A stretch of DNA of 56,061 nucleotides, taken from assembly GCF_021166585.1 (NCBI RefSeq), contig NZ_JAJOZE010000001.1, forward strand, positions 1 to 56,061. Direction: 5' to 3'. This document shows positions 1 through 10,522 of the stretch, piece by piece (the stretch's first letter is position 1; every line of letters starts with the position of its first letter). The DNA comes from Metabacillus kandeliae. Its GTDB lineage: Bacteria; Bacillota; Bacilli; Bacillales; Bacillaceae. Made by a program: the position numbers and the translations under genes. Under the pieces are notes generated by a model. It was not told where the DNA came from and searched no databases. It saw only the letters and a program-made list of their open reading frames with translations.

Positions 1-63
1 TACATACATAATGAACAAAGAAGATATTCGCTTTGCAGCTAAGTCGGCAGAGCACATATATAT

Positions 64-139
<76 letters not shown>

Positions 140-160
140 TTTTTTTGACGAAAATATTGT

Positions 161-237
161 GGCGGTTGTGGTGAAGTGGTTAACACGCCAGATTGTGGCT
201 CTGGTATTCGTGGGTTCGATTCCCATCAATCGCCCCA
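161..237 (+). tRNA. tRNA-His (GTG)
   Basis: Cloverleaf with anticodon GTG. The extra 5' G at position 161 pairs with the discriminator C, which is the G-1 identity element of tRNA-His. The CCA is encoded. It lies 21 bases after tRNA-Phe. Confidence 0.95.
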
Positions 238-243
238 TTTCCC

Positions 244-317
244 GCGGGTGTAGTTTAATGGTAAAACCTCAGCCTTCCAAGCTGATGTCGTGGGTTCGAT
301 TCCCATCACCCGCTCCA
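244..317 (+). tRNA. tRNA-Gly (TCC)
   Basis: Cloverleaf with acceptor gcgggtg/cacccgc, anticodon loop cttccaa (TCC) and an encoded CCA. It is 74 nt long, including the short D-loop usual for tRNA-Gly. Confidence 0.95.
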
Positions 318-341
318 ACTTATAAAACCCATATATTATGG

Positions 342-418
<77 letters not shown>

Positions 419-422
419 TTGT

Positions 423-497
423 TCCGCAGTAGCTCAGTGGTAGAGCTATCGGCTGTTAACCGATCGGTCGCAGGTTCGAGTCCTGCCTGCGGAGCCA
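423..497 (+). tRNA. tRNA-Asn (GTT)
   Basis: Cloverleaf with acceptor tccgcag/ctgcgga, anticodon loop ctgttaa (GTT) and an encoded CCA. Confidence 0.95.
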
Positions 498-512
498 TTT
501 TTAATTTGGACT

Positions 513-603
513 GGGGAAGTACTCAAGTGGCTGAAGAGGCGCCCCTGCTAAGGGTGTAGGTCGCGTAAGCGGCGCGAGGGTTCAAATCCCTCCTTCTCCG
601 CCA
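513..603 (+). tRNA. tRNA-Ser (GCT)
   Basis: Class II tRNA of 91 nt with a long variable arm (tcgcgtaagcggcgcg), anticodon loop ctgctaa (GCT), acceptor ggggaag/cttctcc containing a G-U pair, and an encoded CCA. Confidence 0.95.
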
Positions 604-632
604 GTTCACTTTTCGAACATTCATATCATAAC

Positions 633-704
633 GGCCCGTTGGTCAAGCGGTTAAGACACCGCCCTTTCACGGCGGTAACACGGGTTCGAATCCCGTACGG
701 GTCA
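633..704 (+). tRNA. tRNA-Glu (TTC), no encoded CCA
   Basis: Cloverleaf with acceptor ggcccgt/acgggtc and anticodon loop ctttcac (TTC). The discriminator A at 704 is followed by TAT, so the CCA end is not encoded and must be added by the CCA-adding enzyme. The other six tRNAs in this cluster encode CCA. It is the last gene of the cluster and is followed at once by a terminator. Confidence 0.94.
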
Positions 705-710
705 TATTGG

Positions 711-741
711 AAAACCTTTGTTAGTTAACAGAGGTTTTTTT
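711..741 (+). terminator. Rho-independent terminator of the tRNA cluster
   Basis: Inverted repeat aaaacctttgtta / taacagaggtttt followed by a T run, 7 bases after tRNA-Glu. Confidence 0.85.
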
Positions 742-744
742 GTG

Positions 745-1113
745 TCTTTTTTTATAGCTTCCCTCTTTTTTAAATGTTCCTCTAAAATATTATCCTCGAT
801 TGAAAAAATCTTTTCATTTTTTAATAATATTTTGTCGAAAAACTTGCTATACCAAAATAATCATAAGTTTGGGGCTCTTTTGGTTTAGCGTCCTCAGATA
901 CAGGGTATTAATATATTGCCCTTCCTGTCTAGTCTATTTTATTCCCTTCCTATTTTTATCCAGCAAATTATGCTGCAGTTGTATTTTTAATACTTTTAAT
1001 GTTTCCGGTGTAAAAAGTTGTCAGAAAAACATGTACTTTTTATGAAGGATTTCAGACTTTAGCCTTGAATTAAGTCGATATATACGTCAATTTGTTTTGA
1101 AAGGGTGAATTCA
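745..1113. other. AT-rich intergenic region upstream of glgB
   Basis: About 370 bases, clearly AT-rich, between the tRNA terminator and glgB. An 81-codon open frame inside it (800-1045) has a low-complexity Phe/Leu/Cys-rich product and no good ribosome binding site, so I do not call it a gene. From established knowledge the glg operon of B. subtilis is transcribed by sigma-E during sporulation. I looked for a sigma-E-type promoter (CATA-like -10) and found only a weak candidate around 1070-1082, which I do not call. Confidence 0.5.
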
Positions 1114-3060
1114 ATGATTTTTTCAAGCCCGACTGACTTGCAGGTTCATCTTTTCCACGAGGGCAGCTATTTCAGGAGTTACGAGCGTTTTGGAGCTCAT
1201 CCTAAAGAGAAAGACGGGATGTGCGGAACAGAGTTTTGCATTTGGGCTCCGCATGCTAAAGAAGTGCGTGTCGCTGGTGACTTTAATGAATGGAACGGAA
1301 AAGATCATGTGCTTGCAAAGGTAAACAGTCAGGGAATATGGGCTGGGTTTTTTGACGATATCAAAGAGGGAGACCTATACAAATTTGAAATCGTGACATC
1401 TGCCGGAGCCGTTATCCTGAAGTCTGATCCTTATGCATTTTATTCAGAAGAACGCCCTAATACATCTTCTATTGTTTATAACCTGGAAGGTTACAGCTGG
1501 GAAGACCAGAAGTGGCAGAAAAAACGATTGAAACAGCCGCTTTATAACCGTCCCATGTTTATTTATGAAGTTCACCTGGGTACTTGGAATAAAAAGAAAG
1601 ATGGTTCCCTTTACTCCTATTCCGAGATTGCTGACCAACTGATTCCCTACATAAAAGAACACGGTTTTACTCATATCGAACTTCTGCCTCTAGTGGAACA
1701 TCCGTACGATCGTTCTTGGGGATATCAGGGAACTGGGTACTATTCTGCTACCAGCCGCTATGGAACACCTCATGAGCTGATGGGTTTTATTGATCAATGC
1801 CACCAGAACGATATCGGTGTCATTATGGACTGGGTGCCTGGTCATTTTTGCAAGGATGCCCATGGTTTGTATATGTTTGATGGCGAGCCTGTTTTTGAGT
1901 ATCCGGAGTTTAAAGATCGGGAAAATCTTGTTTGGGGAACTGCAAATTTTAATTTAGGCAAAACAGAGGTACAAAGTTTTCTTATTTCCAATGCATTGTT
2001 TTGGATTGAATACTTTCATATTGATGGTTTCAGGGTTGATGCAGTAGCAAACATGCTTTATTGGCCAAATAACAATGAACATTTTGAGAATCACTTCACC
2101 GTAAAATTCTTGCAAAAACTGAATGAAGCAGTTTTTGAAAAGGATCCCGCCACTTTAATGATCGCTGAAGATTCAACTGACTGGCCCATGGTCACCGGTC
2201 CTGCATATGACGGAGGACTCGGATTCAACTATAAATGGAATATGGGCTGGATGAATGATGTGCTGACTTATATGGAAGCAGAACCGTATGAGAGAAAGCA
2301 CCTGCACAGCAAAATAACATTCTCACTTATGTACACTTTCAGCGAAAACTTTATTCTTCCCTTATCACATGACGAAGTAGTCCATGGAAAGAAGTCACTG
2401 CTAAATAAGATGCCAGGAGATTACTGGCAAAAATTTGCCCAGCTGCGTCTTTTGTATGGTTTTATGGCTGCTCATCCTGGTAAGAAGCTCCTTTTTATGG
2501 GAGGGGAATTTGGCCAGTTTGATGAGTGGAAAGATCTGAGTGCATTGGATTGGATGCTGGAAGATTACGAAATGCACCAAAAGGTCCGGATATATTTTAA
2601 AGAGCTACTCAATATTTATAAAAAGCAAAAGCCGCTTTATGAGCTGGATCATCAGCCGGAAGGCTTTGAATGGATTGATGCAGATAATGCCGAACAGAGC
2701 ATTTTTTCATTTATCCGCAAAGGTTCATCCCCTGGCGAAATGCTGGTTGTGATCTGCAATTTTACAGCGGAAACGTATCATGATTATAAAATAGGCGTTC
2801 CGCTTGAAACACGGTATAAAGAAATTTTAAATAGCGACCACCAGGATTTTGGCGGATCAGGGCAGATTAACAAAAAAGACCTGCCTGCCGAATCTGGAGA
2901 GATGCATGGGAAAGATTTTTATGTATCCATGACGGTTCCTCCTATGGGAATCAGTATATTAAGAGCAGTCAAAAAGAGAGGGGAAATAAACAATGAGAAA
3001 AAATTGCGTAGCAATGCTCCTGGCAGGGGGAAAAGGAAGCCGTCTGGCATCGCTGACTAA
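1114..3060 (+). CDS. glgB: 1,4-alpha-glucan branching enzyme GlgB
   Basis: Transfers alpha-1,4-glucan segments to alpha-1,6 positions during glycogen synthesis in the cytosol. The 648-residue product has an N-terminal CBM48/early-set domain (about 20-120) and a GH13 barrel. The nucleophile Asp309 lies in GFRVDAV, the acid/base Glu352 in AEDSTDW and the transition-state motif is [11 protein letters not shown]; these residue numbers match those I recall for B. subtilis GlgB. The ATG at 1114 is preferred over a GTG at 1105 because the ribosome binding site GAAAGGG ends at 1105. First gene of the glgBCDAP operon. Unusual: the frame runs 68 nt into glgC, giving a basic C-terminal tail after ILRAVKK that looks like read-through sequence. 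Confidence 0.96.
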   Translation: MIFSSPTDLQVHLFHEGSYFRSYERFGAHPKEKDGMCGTEFCIWAPHAKEVRVAGDFNEWNGKDHVLAKVNSQGIWAGFFDDIKEGDLYKFEIVTSAGAVILKSDPYAFYSEERPNTSSIVYNLEGYSWEDQKWQKKRLKQPLYNRPMFIYEVHLGTWNKKKDGSLYSYSEIADQLIPYIKEHGFTHIELLPLVEHPYDRSWGYQGTGYYSATSRYGTPHELMGFIDQCHQNDIGVIMDWVPGHFCKDAHGLYMFDGEPVFEYPEFKDRENLVWGTANFNLGKTEVQSFLISNALFWIEYFHIDGFRVDAVANMLYWPNNNEHFENHFTVKFLQKLNEAVFEKDPATLMIAEDSTDWPMVTGPAYDGGLGFNYKWNMGWMNDVLTYMEAEPYERKHLHSKITFSLMYTFSENFILPLSHDEVVHGKKSLLNKMPGDYWQKFAQLRLLYGFMAAHPGKKLLFMGGEFGQFDEWKDLSALDWMLEDYEMHQKVRIYFKELLNIYKKQKPLYELDHQPEGFEWIDADNAEQSIFSFIRKGSSPGEMLVVICNFTAETYHDYKIGVPLETRYKEILNSDHQDFGGSGQINKKDLPAESGEMHGKDFYVSMTVPPMGISILRAVKKRGEINNEKKLRSNAPGRGKRKPSGIAD

Positions 3061-4135
3061 AAATCTTGCAAAGCCGGCTGTACCGTTTGGAGGAAAATAT
3101 AGAATCATAGATTTCACCCTGAGCAACTGCACGAATTCTGGCATCGATACAGTTGGTGTGCTGACGCAGTATCAGCCCCTTGTCCTGCATTCTTATATTG
3201 GAATTGGAAGCGCATGGGATCTTGACCGCAAGAATGGCGGTGTCACTGTTCTGCCGCCATATGCCGAGTCTTCAGAAGTAAAATGGTATAAGGGAACAGC
3301 CAGTGCCATCTACCAGAATTTGAACTACTTAAAGCAATATGAACCGGAATATGTTCTGATTCTGTCAGGTGATCACATCTACAAAATGGATTACAGCAAA
3401 ATGCTTGACTATCATATTGAAAAAGATGCCGATGTTTCCATTTCTGTTATTGAAGTGCCTTGGGATGAAGCAAGCCGCTTCGGCATTATGAATACAGATG
3501 AAAATATGGATATTCTTGAGTTTGATGAAAAGCCTCAAAATCCGAAAAACAATCTTGCTTCAATGGGGATTTACATTTTTAAATATTCTGTTCTGGAAGA
3601 CTATTTAGAAATGGATGACCGCAATCCATACTCAAGCAATGATTTCGGAAAAGATATCATTCCGCTGCTGCTGGAAGAAAATAAAAAGGTTGTAGCTTAT
3701 CCTTATAAAGGCTATTGGAAGGATGTCGGTACAGTTAAAGGACTGTGGGAAGCGAACATGGATCTTCTCGATTCCAATTCTTCACTTGATCTGTTCGACT
3801 ATGATTGGAGAGTGTATTCTGTCAATCCGAACCAGCCGCCTCAATTTATTTCAGAGACAGCTGAAGTAACGGAGTCTTTCATAAACGAAGGCTGTGTAGT
3901 TCATGGGAATGTTGACCACTCCGTATTATTCCAGGGCGTGACGATTGGGAAGAATTCAACAATTAAGAAATCAGTGATTATGCCGTGTGCTACTGTCGGT
4001 AAAAACGTCTATATTGAAAATGCTATTGTTCCGGAAGATATGGAGATCCCGGATGGTACTGTCATTAAATCAGATAATGAAAATGAAGTTCTTCTAGTCA
4101 CACAGGAGTATGTAAAGCAGTCCTTCAGCATTTAA
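2993..4135 (+). CDS. glgC: Glucose-1-phosphate adenylyltransferase GlgC
   Basis: Makes ADP-glucose from glucose-1-phosphate and ATP, the committed step of bacterial glycogen synthesis. The N-terminal nucleotidyltransferase domain carries the signature [10 protein letters not shown] (residues 9-18) and the substrate motif [15 protein letters not shown]. The C-terminal third is a left-handed beta-helix region (VVHGNV, VTIGKNS, ATVGKNV). At 380 residues it has the usual length. The ATG at 2993 has the ribosome binding site AGAGGGGAAA and lies inside the end of glgB, so translation is probably coupled. GlgC and GlgD of Bacillus are thought to form a mixed complex. Confidence 0.96.
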   Translation: MRKNCVAMLLAGGKGSRLASLTKNLAKPAVPFGGKYRIIDFTLSNCTNSGIDTVGVLTQYQPLVLHSYIGIGSAWDLDRKNGGVTVLPPYAESSEVKWYKGTASAIYQNLNYLKQYEPEYVLILSGDHIYKMDYSKMLDYHIEKDADVSISVIEVPWDEASRFGIMNTDENMDILEFDEKPQNPKNNLASMGIYIFKYSVLEDYLEMDDRNPYSSNDFGKDIIPLLLEENKKVVAYPYKGYWKDVGTVKGLWEANMDLLDSNSSLDLFDYDWRVYSVNPNQPPQFISETAEVTESFINEGCVVHGNVDHSVLFQGVTIGKNSTIKKSVIMPCATVGKNVYIENAIVPEDMEIPDGTVIKSDNENEVLLVTQEYVKQSFSI

Positions 4136-4157
4136 TAAACGAAAGGTGGCAAAGGCC

Positions 4158-5186
4158 ATGAAGATGAGCATGCTTGGCATTATTGATGCAACAATTCAAA
4201 AACCCGAAATAGAAGAACTTACGCTGAACCGTTCGCTGGCTGCAGTACCATTTGGGGGACGCTACAGATTGATCGATTTCGTTTTATCCAATATGGTGAA
4301 CTCAGGAATCGAGAGCGTGGCCATTTTTCCTAAGCACCAGTATCGCTCCCTGATGGATCATTTGGGCTCAGGCAAAGAATGGGACTTGAATAGAAAGAGA
4401 GACGGACTGTTCTTCCTGCCTTCCCAGGATATTCATGAAGAATACAATGAGTTTGGCTCCTTCCGCCAGTTTACTGATCATCTTTCTTATTTCATGCGGA
4501 GCACGCAGGAGTTCGCAGTTATTACAAACTGCAATACTGTGTGCAATGTTGATTTGCAAGTTGTTTTAAAAAGGCATATTGATATGGGCTGTGATGTAAC
4601 GGAAGTAACGAAGGACGGGCAAAGCCTTCAGATGTACATCCTTTCCAAAAGCAAGCTGATGGATTTAATGGATGGCTACAGAAACAACGGCTACCGTACG
4701 CTCCAGGAAGCCATTACAAACGGAAGAGATGAGATGAATATTTGCTCTTATGAACATGAGGGCTATGCTGCAGTCATCGATTCTATTCAAAGCTATTTTA
4801 AATTCAGCATGGAGCTTCTAAAACCGAGAGTATGGCAGGAACTATTCCTTCAGTCAGCACCTATTTTTACAAAAGTTAAGGATGAGCCGCCAACTCAGTA
4901 TTTCAAAGACTCACTGGTGAGAAATTCTATGATCGCGAACGGAAGCAAAATTGAAGGACATGTGGAGAATTCCATTATCTTCAGAGCTGTGCATATTGAA
5001 AAAGGAACAGTGCTGAAGAATTGCATTGTGATGCAGAAAACCCATATTGGCCAGGATTGCCATTTGGAAAACGTCATTTTTGATAAAGATGTCAAGATTG
5101 GCAATGGAGTGGAAATTATCGGATCAGAGGACGCACCAAAGGTCCTTAAAAAAGGAACTGTGCAAGGAGCTCTGATGAATTCGTGA
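4158..5186 (+). CDS. glgD: GlgD, ADP-glucose pyrophosphorylase-like subunit
   Basis: Paralogue of GlgC. It keeps [14 protein letters not shown] but has lost the catalytic GGxGxRL loop (the N-terminus reads [13 protein letters not shown]), which fits a regulatory rather than catalytic subunit. The C-terminal beta-helix hexapeptides remain ([23 protein letters not shown]). I chose the ATG at 4158, giving 342 residues, over a GTG at 4146 that lies inside the ribosome binding site GAAAGGTGG. It sits 22 bases after glgC, and its stop overlaps the glgA start by 3 nt. The non-catalytic role is from family knowledge. Confidence 0.93.
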   Translation: MKMSMLGIIDATIQKPEIEELTLNRSLAAVPFGGRYRLIDFVLSNMVNSGIESVAIFPKHQYRSLMDHLGSGKEWDLNRKRDGLFFLPSQDIHEEYNEFGSFRQFTDHLSYFMRSTQEFAVITNCNTVCNVDLQVVLKRHIDMGCDVTEVTKDGQSLQMYILSKSKLMDLMDGYRNNGYRTLQEAITNGRDEMNICSYEHEGYAAVIDSIQSYFKFSMELLKPRVWQELFLQSAPIFTKVKDEPPTQYFKDSLVRNSMIANGSKIEGHVENSIIFRAVHIEKGTVLKNCIVMQKTHIGQDCHLENVIFDKDVKIGNGVEIIGSEDAPKVLKKGTVQGALMNS

Positions 5187-6634
5187 AAGTGCTGTTTGCC
5201 GTATCGGAATGCGTTCCATTCGTAAAGTCAGGCGGGCTTGCTGATGTTGCTGGGGCGCTTCCGAAAGAACTGAAGCTTCTTGGAGAAGACGTCAGAGTGG
5301 TGATGCCTAAATATGGGCAAATCAAGGATGAGCATAAAGCCGGCATGGAGAAAATCGGCGAGCTCGATGTCAGTGTTGGCTGGAGACAGCAGTATTGCGG
5401 CATTGAAGTGCTGGAATATGACGGCATCACCTTCTACTTTTTAGATAACGAGTACTATTTCAAAAGGGACACACTTTATGGGCATTTCGATGATGGTGAA
5501 CGATTTGCCTTCTTTTCCAGAGCTGTACTGGATTTTCTTCCTGTCATCGATTTTCAGCCTGATGTTCTTCACTGCCATGACTGGCACAGTGGAATGGCGA
5601 ATTTTCTGCTTCAGGAGCAATACAGGCAGCATGATTTCTACAGGGAAATCAAGACAGTTCTTACGATTCATAATCTCCAGTTTCAAGGGATTTTTTCAGA
5701 AGAGGCCCTTTACGATCTTTTGAACCTTGGGTATGAATCCTTTACACCTGACAAACTGGAATTCTATGGGGATATTAACTATCTGAAGGCAGCGATCGGT
5801 GCATCTGACATTGTGACAACAGTCAGTCCAACTTATCGGAATGAAATTCAAACAGCTTATTACGGGGAGCGCCTTGAGGGGCTTCTTCAGTCTAAAGGCG
5901 ATGCCCTTGTCGGCATATTGAACGGAATTGATGCTAAGCTCTATGATCCTGCAGAGGACGATGCAATTGCAGTCCCTTTTACTGCCTATTCGCTTGAAGG
6001 AAAACAAAAAAACAAGCTCGCGCTGCAGGAAGAGTTTGGTTTTGAAGAAAATCCGGACGTTCCCTTAATCGCTATGATTACCAGGCTTACCTCGCAAAAA
6101 GGGCTCGATCTGGTCAAGCATGTGCTCGGCGAACTGATGGAAGAAGACGCTCAATGGATCATCCTCGGATCTGGGGAAGAAGAGTATGAGAATTATTTCC
6201 GCCACATGGAGCACACCTTCCCGGAAAAACTGAAAGCATACATAGGGTTTGACGAGGAGCTTGCTCACCGGATCTATGCTGGATCTGATCTTTTCTTAAT
6301 GCCGTCTAAATTTGAGCCATGCGGTCTGGGGCAGCTGATTGCCTTGAGATATGGCAGCCTGCCGATTGTAAGGGAAACAGGCGGATTAAATGATACTGTT
6401 CAGTCCTACAACGAAACAGACGGAGAAGGAAACGGATTCAGTTTTACTAACTTTAATGCCCATGACATGATGAATACAATCCGAAGAGCACTGGACTTTT
6501 ACGAAGATAAAGAGCTTTGGGAAAATCTTGTCAGAAGAGCGATGACAAGTGATTACAGCTGGAAGCCGTCTGCATTACAATATCATCAGCTGTATGCTGG
6601 TCTGATTGCTGGGAGTGGGAGCGATGTTCTCTAG
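5183..6634 (+). CDS. glgA: Glycogen synthase GlgA (GT5)
   Basis: Adds glucose from ADP-glucose to the growing glycogen chain. The N-terminal motif [13 protein letters not shown] binds the sugar nucleotide, and the C-terminal Rossmann domain has [10 protein letters not shown] and the following RETGGLNDT loop. At 483 residues it is full length for GT5 synthases. The GTG start at 5183 overlaps the glgD stop (GTGA). A potential ribosome binding site AAGGAG lies about 13 bases upstream, longer than usual, so translational coupling to glgD is likely. The end overlaps glgP by 11 nt. Confidence 0.96.
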   Translation: MKVLFAVSECVPFVKSGGLADVAGALPKELKLLGEDVRVVMPKYGQIKDEHKAGMEKIGELDVSVGWRQQYCGIEVLEYDGITFYFLDNEYYFKRDTLYGHFDDGERFAFFSRAVLDFLPVIDFQPDVLHCHDWHSGMANFLLQEQYRQHDFYREIKTVLTIHNLQFQGIFSEEALYDLLNLGYESFTPDKLEFYGDINYLKAAIGASDIVTTVSPTYRNEIQTAYYGERLEGLLQSKGDALVGILNGIDAKLYDPAEDDAIAVPFTAYSLEGKQKNKLALQEEFGFEENPDVPLIAMITRLTSQKGLDLVKHVLGELMEEDAQWIILGSGEEEYENYFRHMEHTFPEKLKAYIGFDEELAHRIYAGSDLFLMPSKFEPCGLGQLIALRYGSLPIVRETGGLNDTVQSYNETDGEGNGFSFTNFNAHDMMNTIRRALDFYEDKELWENLVRRAMTSDYSWKPSALQYHQLYAGLIAGSGSDVL

Positions 6635-9020
6635 TAAGGAAGAATTTCAAAGACACTTTTTGAAACGCCTTGAGATGATGTATGGCAAGACCTTCAGGGA
6701 ATCAACAAGAAGAGATCAGTATAATACACTCGGCCTCATGGTAAGGGAATATATCAGCTCCAACTGGATCCGGACAAATGAATCGAACCGTACTGCCAGC
6801 AATAAACAAGTATATTATTTTTCCATCGAATTTCTTCTTGGCCGTATGCTTGGCCAAAATTTAATCAATTTGGATATTAGAGAGATTGTACAGGAAGGCC
6901 TTGCTGAGCTTGGCATTCAACTTCATGAAATTGAAGAAGCTGAATCTGATGCAGGACTGGGAAACGGGGGGCTTGGCAGGCTTGCTGCCTGCTTCCTCGA
7001 TTCTTTGGCCTCGCTGAATTTACCCGGGCATGGATGCGGGATCCGCTATAAGCATGGGCTGTTTGATCAGAAAATAGTTGATGGGTATCAGGTTGAGTAT
7101 CCTGATCAGTGGCTGCGTCACGGAAATGTCTGGGAAGTGCGAAAGCCGGATCAGGCTGTAGAAGTAGCCTTCTGGGGATACATTGACGTGCATGAAGAAG
7201 CAGGAAGGACTGTTTTTAAGCATGTGAACCACGAACATATTATGGCTGTTCCCTATGATATGCCTGTCATCGGCTTTCGCAACAAAACAGTTAATACGCT
7301 TAGGCTATGGAGCGCTGAACCATCCCCTGCCATATCGCCAAGTGCTGATTTGATTAAATACAAGCGGGATACTGAGGCTGTATCCGAGTATCTTTATCCT
7401 GACGACAGTCATGATGAAGGGAAAATTCTGCGTTTAAAGCAGCAGTATTTTCTTGTATCCGCAAGCCTCCAGAACATTGTCTCCTCCCATCGTAATAATA
7501 AAGGGAATGTGTGTGACTTTCATGAGCATGCTGCCATTCATGTGAATGATACTCATCCTGTTTTAGCGATTCCAGAAATGATGCGTATTTTGATCGACCA
7601 GGAAGGCATGGGCTGGGATGAAGCATGGCACATTACAACAAGAACCTTTTCCTACACGAATCATACAACTCTTTCAGAAGCGCTTGAAAAATGGCCTGTT
7701 TACTTATTTAAGCCGCTGCTGCCAAGAATTTATATGATCATTGAAGAGATTAACCGCCGTTTTTGCGAGGCCCTTTGGAACGAATATCCGGGCGATTGGG
7801 GCAGGATTGAACAGATGGCGATTATTGCCCATGGCGTTGTTAAAATGGCTCATTTGGCCATTGCAGGCTGCCACAGCATTAATGGTGTGGCCAAGATCCA
7901 TTCTGAAATTTTAAAGCATAGGGAAATGAAGCTTTTTTATGAGTTTGAGCCGGAAAAGTTTAATAATAAGACGAACGGCATTACTCATAGAAGATGGCTT
8001 TTGAAAGCCAATCCCGAGCTTTCAGCGCTGATTACAGAAGCGAACGGCGACGGGTGGGTGAAAGATGCAGAAAAGCTGTCAGAACTCAGGCGGTATGTCC
8101 ATGATCCGTCGTTTAAAGAAAAGCTTTCAGAAGTAAAGCAAAAGCGGAAAAAAATATTGGCAGAGCGAATTTATCAGCAGACAGGATTAGCTATTGATGA
8201 AACGTCTATTTTTGATGTACAGGTTAAGCGTCTTCATGCTTATAAAAGACAGCTGCTGAATGTCCTGCACATCATGTATTTAGCCAACCGGCTGAAAGAG
8301 GATTCTAATTTCAGCATTTATCCGCGCACCTTTATTTTTGGCGCCAAAGCCTCTCCAAGCTACTATTACGCCAAAAAAATAATCAAGCTGATTAATTCCC
8401 TTGCAGACAAAGTAAACAATGATCACAAACTCTCCAAAATGATGAAGGTTGTTTTTATGGAGAACTACCGGGTATCGCTTGCCGAAGACATATTCCCTGC
8501 TGCAGATGTGAGTGAGCAAATATCCACTGCCAGCAAAGAGGCATCTGGTACAGGCAACATGAAATTTATGATGAATGGTGCGTTAACGATAGGTACTCTT
8601 GATGGAGCCAATATTGAAATTTTGGATGCCGTCGGCGAAAATAATATTTTCACTTTTGGCCTGTCAGCAGGCGAGGTGCTGAATTATTATGAAAGCGGAG
8701 GCTACCGGGCAGCAGAATATTATCATCATGATTCAAGGCTGAGACAGGTCATTGATCAGCTGATGAATGGCTACTTTCATGAAACAGAAGGTGAGTTTGG
8801 ACCGATATTTGATTCATTGCTTGCACACAATGATGAATATTTTGTGCTGAGGGATTTTTCTTCTTATGCAGAAGCACACGAGCGGGTAGAAGCAGCCTAT
8901 ATTGAAAAAGACAGCTGGCTTGAAAAATCCATTATTAACATTGCGAATTCCGGCGTTTTTTCCAGTGACAGAACGATAAAAGAATATGCGGATGATATTT
9001 GGCGGATTCATCCAATTTAA
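6624..9020 (+). CDS. glgP: Glycogen phosphorylase GlgP (GT35)
   Basis: Phosphorolytic release of glucose-1-phosphate from glycogen, using pyridoxal phosphate. The PLP attachment signature [14 protein letters not shown] is intact with its Lys, and the N-terminal [17 protein letters not shown] region is conserved. The ATG at 6624 (MFSSKEEF) with upstream GGGAG gives 798 residues, the length I recall for B. subtilis GlgP; a TTG at 6606 is less likely. Last gene of the operon, followed by a strong terminator. Synthesis and degradation are therefore co-transcribed, as in B. subtilis. Confidence 0.96.
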   Translation: MFSSKEEFQRHFLKRLEMMYGKTFRESTRRDQYNTLGLMVREYISSNWIRTNESNRTASNKQVYYFSIEFLLGRMLGQNLINLDIREIVQEGLAELGIQLHEIEEAESDAGLGNGGLGRLAACFLDSLASLNLPGHGCGIRYKHGLFDQKIVDGYQVEYPDQWLRHGNVWEVRKPDQAVEVAFWGYIDVHEEAGRTVFKHVNHEHIMAVPYDMPVIGFRNKTVNTLRLWSAEPSPAISPSADLIKYKRDTEAVSEYLYPDDSHDEGKILRLKQQYFLVSASLQNIVSSHRNNKGNVCDFHEHAAIHVNDTHPVLAIPEMMRILIDQEGMGWDEAWHITTRTFSYTNHTTLSEALEKWPVYLFKPLLPRIYMIIEEINRRFCEALWNEYPGDWGRIEQMAIIAHGVVKMAHLAIAGCHSINGVAKIHSEILKHREMKLFYEFEPEKFNNKTNGITHRRWLLKANPELSALITEANGDGWVKDAEKLSELRRYVHDPSFKEKLSEVKQKRKKILAERIYQQTGLAIDETSIFDVQVKRLHAYKRQLLNVLHIMYLANRLKEDSNFSIYPRTFIFGAKASPSYYYAKKIIKLINSLADKVNNDHKLSKMMKVVFMENYRVSLAEDIFPAADVSEQISTASKEASGTGNMKFMMNGALTIGTLDGANIEILDAVGENNIFTFGLSAGEVLNYYESGGYRAAEYYHHDSRLRQVIDQLMNGYFHETEGEFGPIFDSLLAHNDEYFVLRDFSSYAEAHERVEAAYIEKDSWLEKSIINIANSGVFSSDRTIKEYADDIWRIHPI

Positions 9021-9048
9021 AAAAGACTCTGGTTTCAGAGTCTTTTTT
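9021..9048 (+). terminator. Terminator of the glg operon
   Basis: Perfect 7-bp stem gactctg / cagagtc with a 4-base loop, flanked by A and T runs, directly after the glgP stop. Confidence 0.9.
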
Positions 9049-9054
9049 CCTTCA

Positions 9055-9780
9055 TTAAGGCAGGCCTTCGACTGCTTCAAGATAGGTGTACATGCTATGG
9101 TTTTCTTTAATTGATCCCTTTTGGATGGAGAAGAGAAAGAGGCGGGGAAGATGACGGTAAGTGTAGACCGCTTCTGTATAAGGGTTTTTAATTTTGGTGG
9201 GGGGGAGCAGGGGGACGAGATCGCTTAAGTTTGCAAAGCGCAAATACTGTATGGGCGTTTGCTGAAACGCGCTGACAAACTTCTGGCAGCCGATTCTCGG
9301 GCCCCCATACGTATACATAAGCGGACTTTTGAAGGCCGAATTTTCTTCTATATCCAAGGCACTTAGAGCAGCAAGTGCCGCTCCAAGGCTGTGTCCAGTA
9401 ATAAGGAGCTTTTTTTTAGGAGAAAGAGAGTGAAGGAAAGTGAGGATTTCTTCCCTGCATGTGTTGTAAATAGAGAGAAAGCCTTTATGCACCATTCCGG
9501 CATCAGCATAAGGGTAAGGTGTCTGGCCGATATTGGCATCTGCAATCCAATCAGGGTCAGACTGGGTTCCTCTGAATGCCAGAATTACTGTTTCTTCTGA
9601 TTCAATAAGGAATCCAAACCATTCTTCTTCATAAATGGAACGCGCCTTAAACGAAAGAAGATGCCTGTAGCCGGCAGGGACAGTAAACTGGCCATTTTGG
9701 CTGAATTGTTCATAGGTTAACAGGCTGCAGTCAGCAAGAAGGACAGCAGCATCTTTATTTACCGAAGGGGTAATATTCAC
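9055..9780 (-). CDS. Lipase class 3 family alpha/beta hydrolase
   Basis: 241-residue protein with the class 3 lipase layout: substrate loop ILAFRGTQSDPDW, nucleophile elbow TGHSLGAALA with Ser131, likely acid Asp187 in NLSDLVP and catalytic His228 in ENHSMY. No signal peptide, so it is probably cytosolic; the natural substrate is not evident. The start is GTG at 9780 with AGGAGG about 8 bases upstream. It converges with glgP across a short intergenic terminator. The fold assignment is firm; the role is unknown. Confidence 0.88.
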   Translation of the reverse strand: MNITPSVNKDAAVLLADCSLLTYEQFSQNGQFTVPAGYRHLLSFKARSIYEEEWFGFLIESEETVILAFRGTQSDPDWIADANIGQTPYPYADAGMVHKGFLSIYNTCREEILTFLHSLSPKKKLLITGHSLGAALAALSALDIEENSAFKSPLMYTYGGPRIGCQKFVSAFQQTPIQYLRFANLSDLVPLLPPTKIKNPYTEAVYTYRHLPRLFLFSIQKGSIKENHSMYTYLEAVEGLP

Positions 9781-9848
9781 ATCATTTTCCTCCTGCTTCT
9801 CAACTGTTTATAGTTTATGAAACGGAGAAAAATGGGTGAATTCCCTGC

Positions 9849-10199
9849 TTAGGAGGAAAAGTCCTTCCATGTGTAATCAACACTAAGAATACCAGAGGCT
9901 GGCTCCTCCATCTTCCAGTCTTTATGAAGAGCTGCTTGAGGATTCTTAAAGCATACGAGATTCCGATGAAGGCCGAATGCTTTGCAGACACCTGGCCTTG
10001 AAGCGTGAACGCCGCAGCGGTCTTTCTTTAAATCGTAAAAAATGCAGGTGCCGGGAAATCGCTGTTGATTTTTCAGCTCATTTCTTGTTTTTGCAGGCAT
10101 TGCTTTCACTTTTTTTCTAAGTCTCTTTAACTCATTTTCTGAAACAGGTACAGGTCCGCAGCACAGCCCTTTGCATCCCTGGCAAGGCAAGGTTTCCAT
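9849..10199 (-). CDS. YkgJ-type cysteine-cluster (CxxCxxCC) protein
   Basis: 116-residue protein opening with Cys6, Cys9, Cys13 and Cys14 (CQGCKGLCC), followed by GTCIFYD, RCGVHASRPGVCKAF and a further Cys. This matches the YkgJ family of putative zinc- or iron-binding cysteine clusters. No transmembrane segment. The function of the family is not established. It lies upstream of the lipase gene on the same strand with a 68-base gap, so they may be co-transcribed. Confidence 0.8.
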   Translation of the reverse strand: METLPCQGCKGLCCGPVPVSENELKRLRKKVKAMPAKTRNELKNQQRFPGTCIFYDLKKDRCGVHASRPGVCKAFGLHRNLVCFKNPQAALHKDWKMEEPASGILSVDYTWKDFSS

Positions 10200-10299
10200 A
10201 GCAGCTCGTCCTTTAAGAAGTTTTTTCCAAGATTAGGAGATTCCTATTTTAAACGAAATCGTGAAAAGAGTAAATAAAAAAAAGAATACCTTATCGTAA

Positions 10300-10442
10300 G
10301 TCATTCTGCTGCGGGAAACCCCGTATGCCTCCCAATCCTCCTGCTCGTTAAGATGAGAAAAAATATAGCTTCCTATAATTCCAGTGGCTCCTGCTCAATC
10401 GCTTTTTTAGCGGGCAATGGGTTCCACTCCTTTTTGTTTCAT
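10300..10442 (-). pseudogene. Decayed N-terminal remnant of an SDR (NAD-dependent epimerase-like) gene
   Basis: Reading the minus strand from an ATG at 10442, two early stops are followed by an unmistakable Rossmann start, AGATGIIGSYIFSHLNEQ, and then EDWEAYGVSRS. A one-base deletion before AGATG accounts for the shift: the neighbouring frame reads AKKAI just upstream, so the ancestral text was close to AKKAI-V-AGATGIIG. Similarity ends after GVSRS (near 10305) and the rest of the gene is gone. This resembles the PRISE/VAL1-like SDR enzymes. The stretch 10200-10522 holds no other gene. Confidence 0.7.
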
Positions 10443-10486
10443 ATTATCAAGCGCACATAATCTCTTTACCCAATAAGATGGCATAT

Positions 10487-10516
10487 AAAAGAGCCTACCC
10501 AAATGGATAAGCTCCT
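10487..10516 (-). terminator. Terminator of the AIM24-family gene
   Basis: On the minus strand the hairpin gagcttatcc-attt-gggtaggctc (with two G-U pairs) is followed by TTTT. It lies just past the stop of the AIM24-family gene. Confidence 0.75.
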
Positions 10517-10522
10517 GAATGA

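Noticed and set aside
800-1045. 81-codon frame upstream of glgB
   Set aside because: AT-rich chance frame with a Phe/Leu/Cys-rich product and no Shine-Dalgarno sequence.
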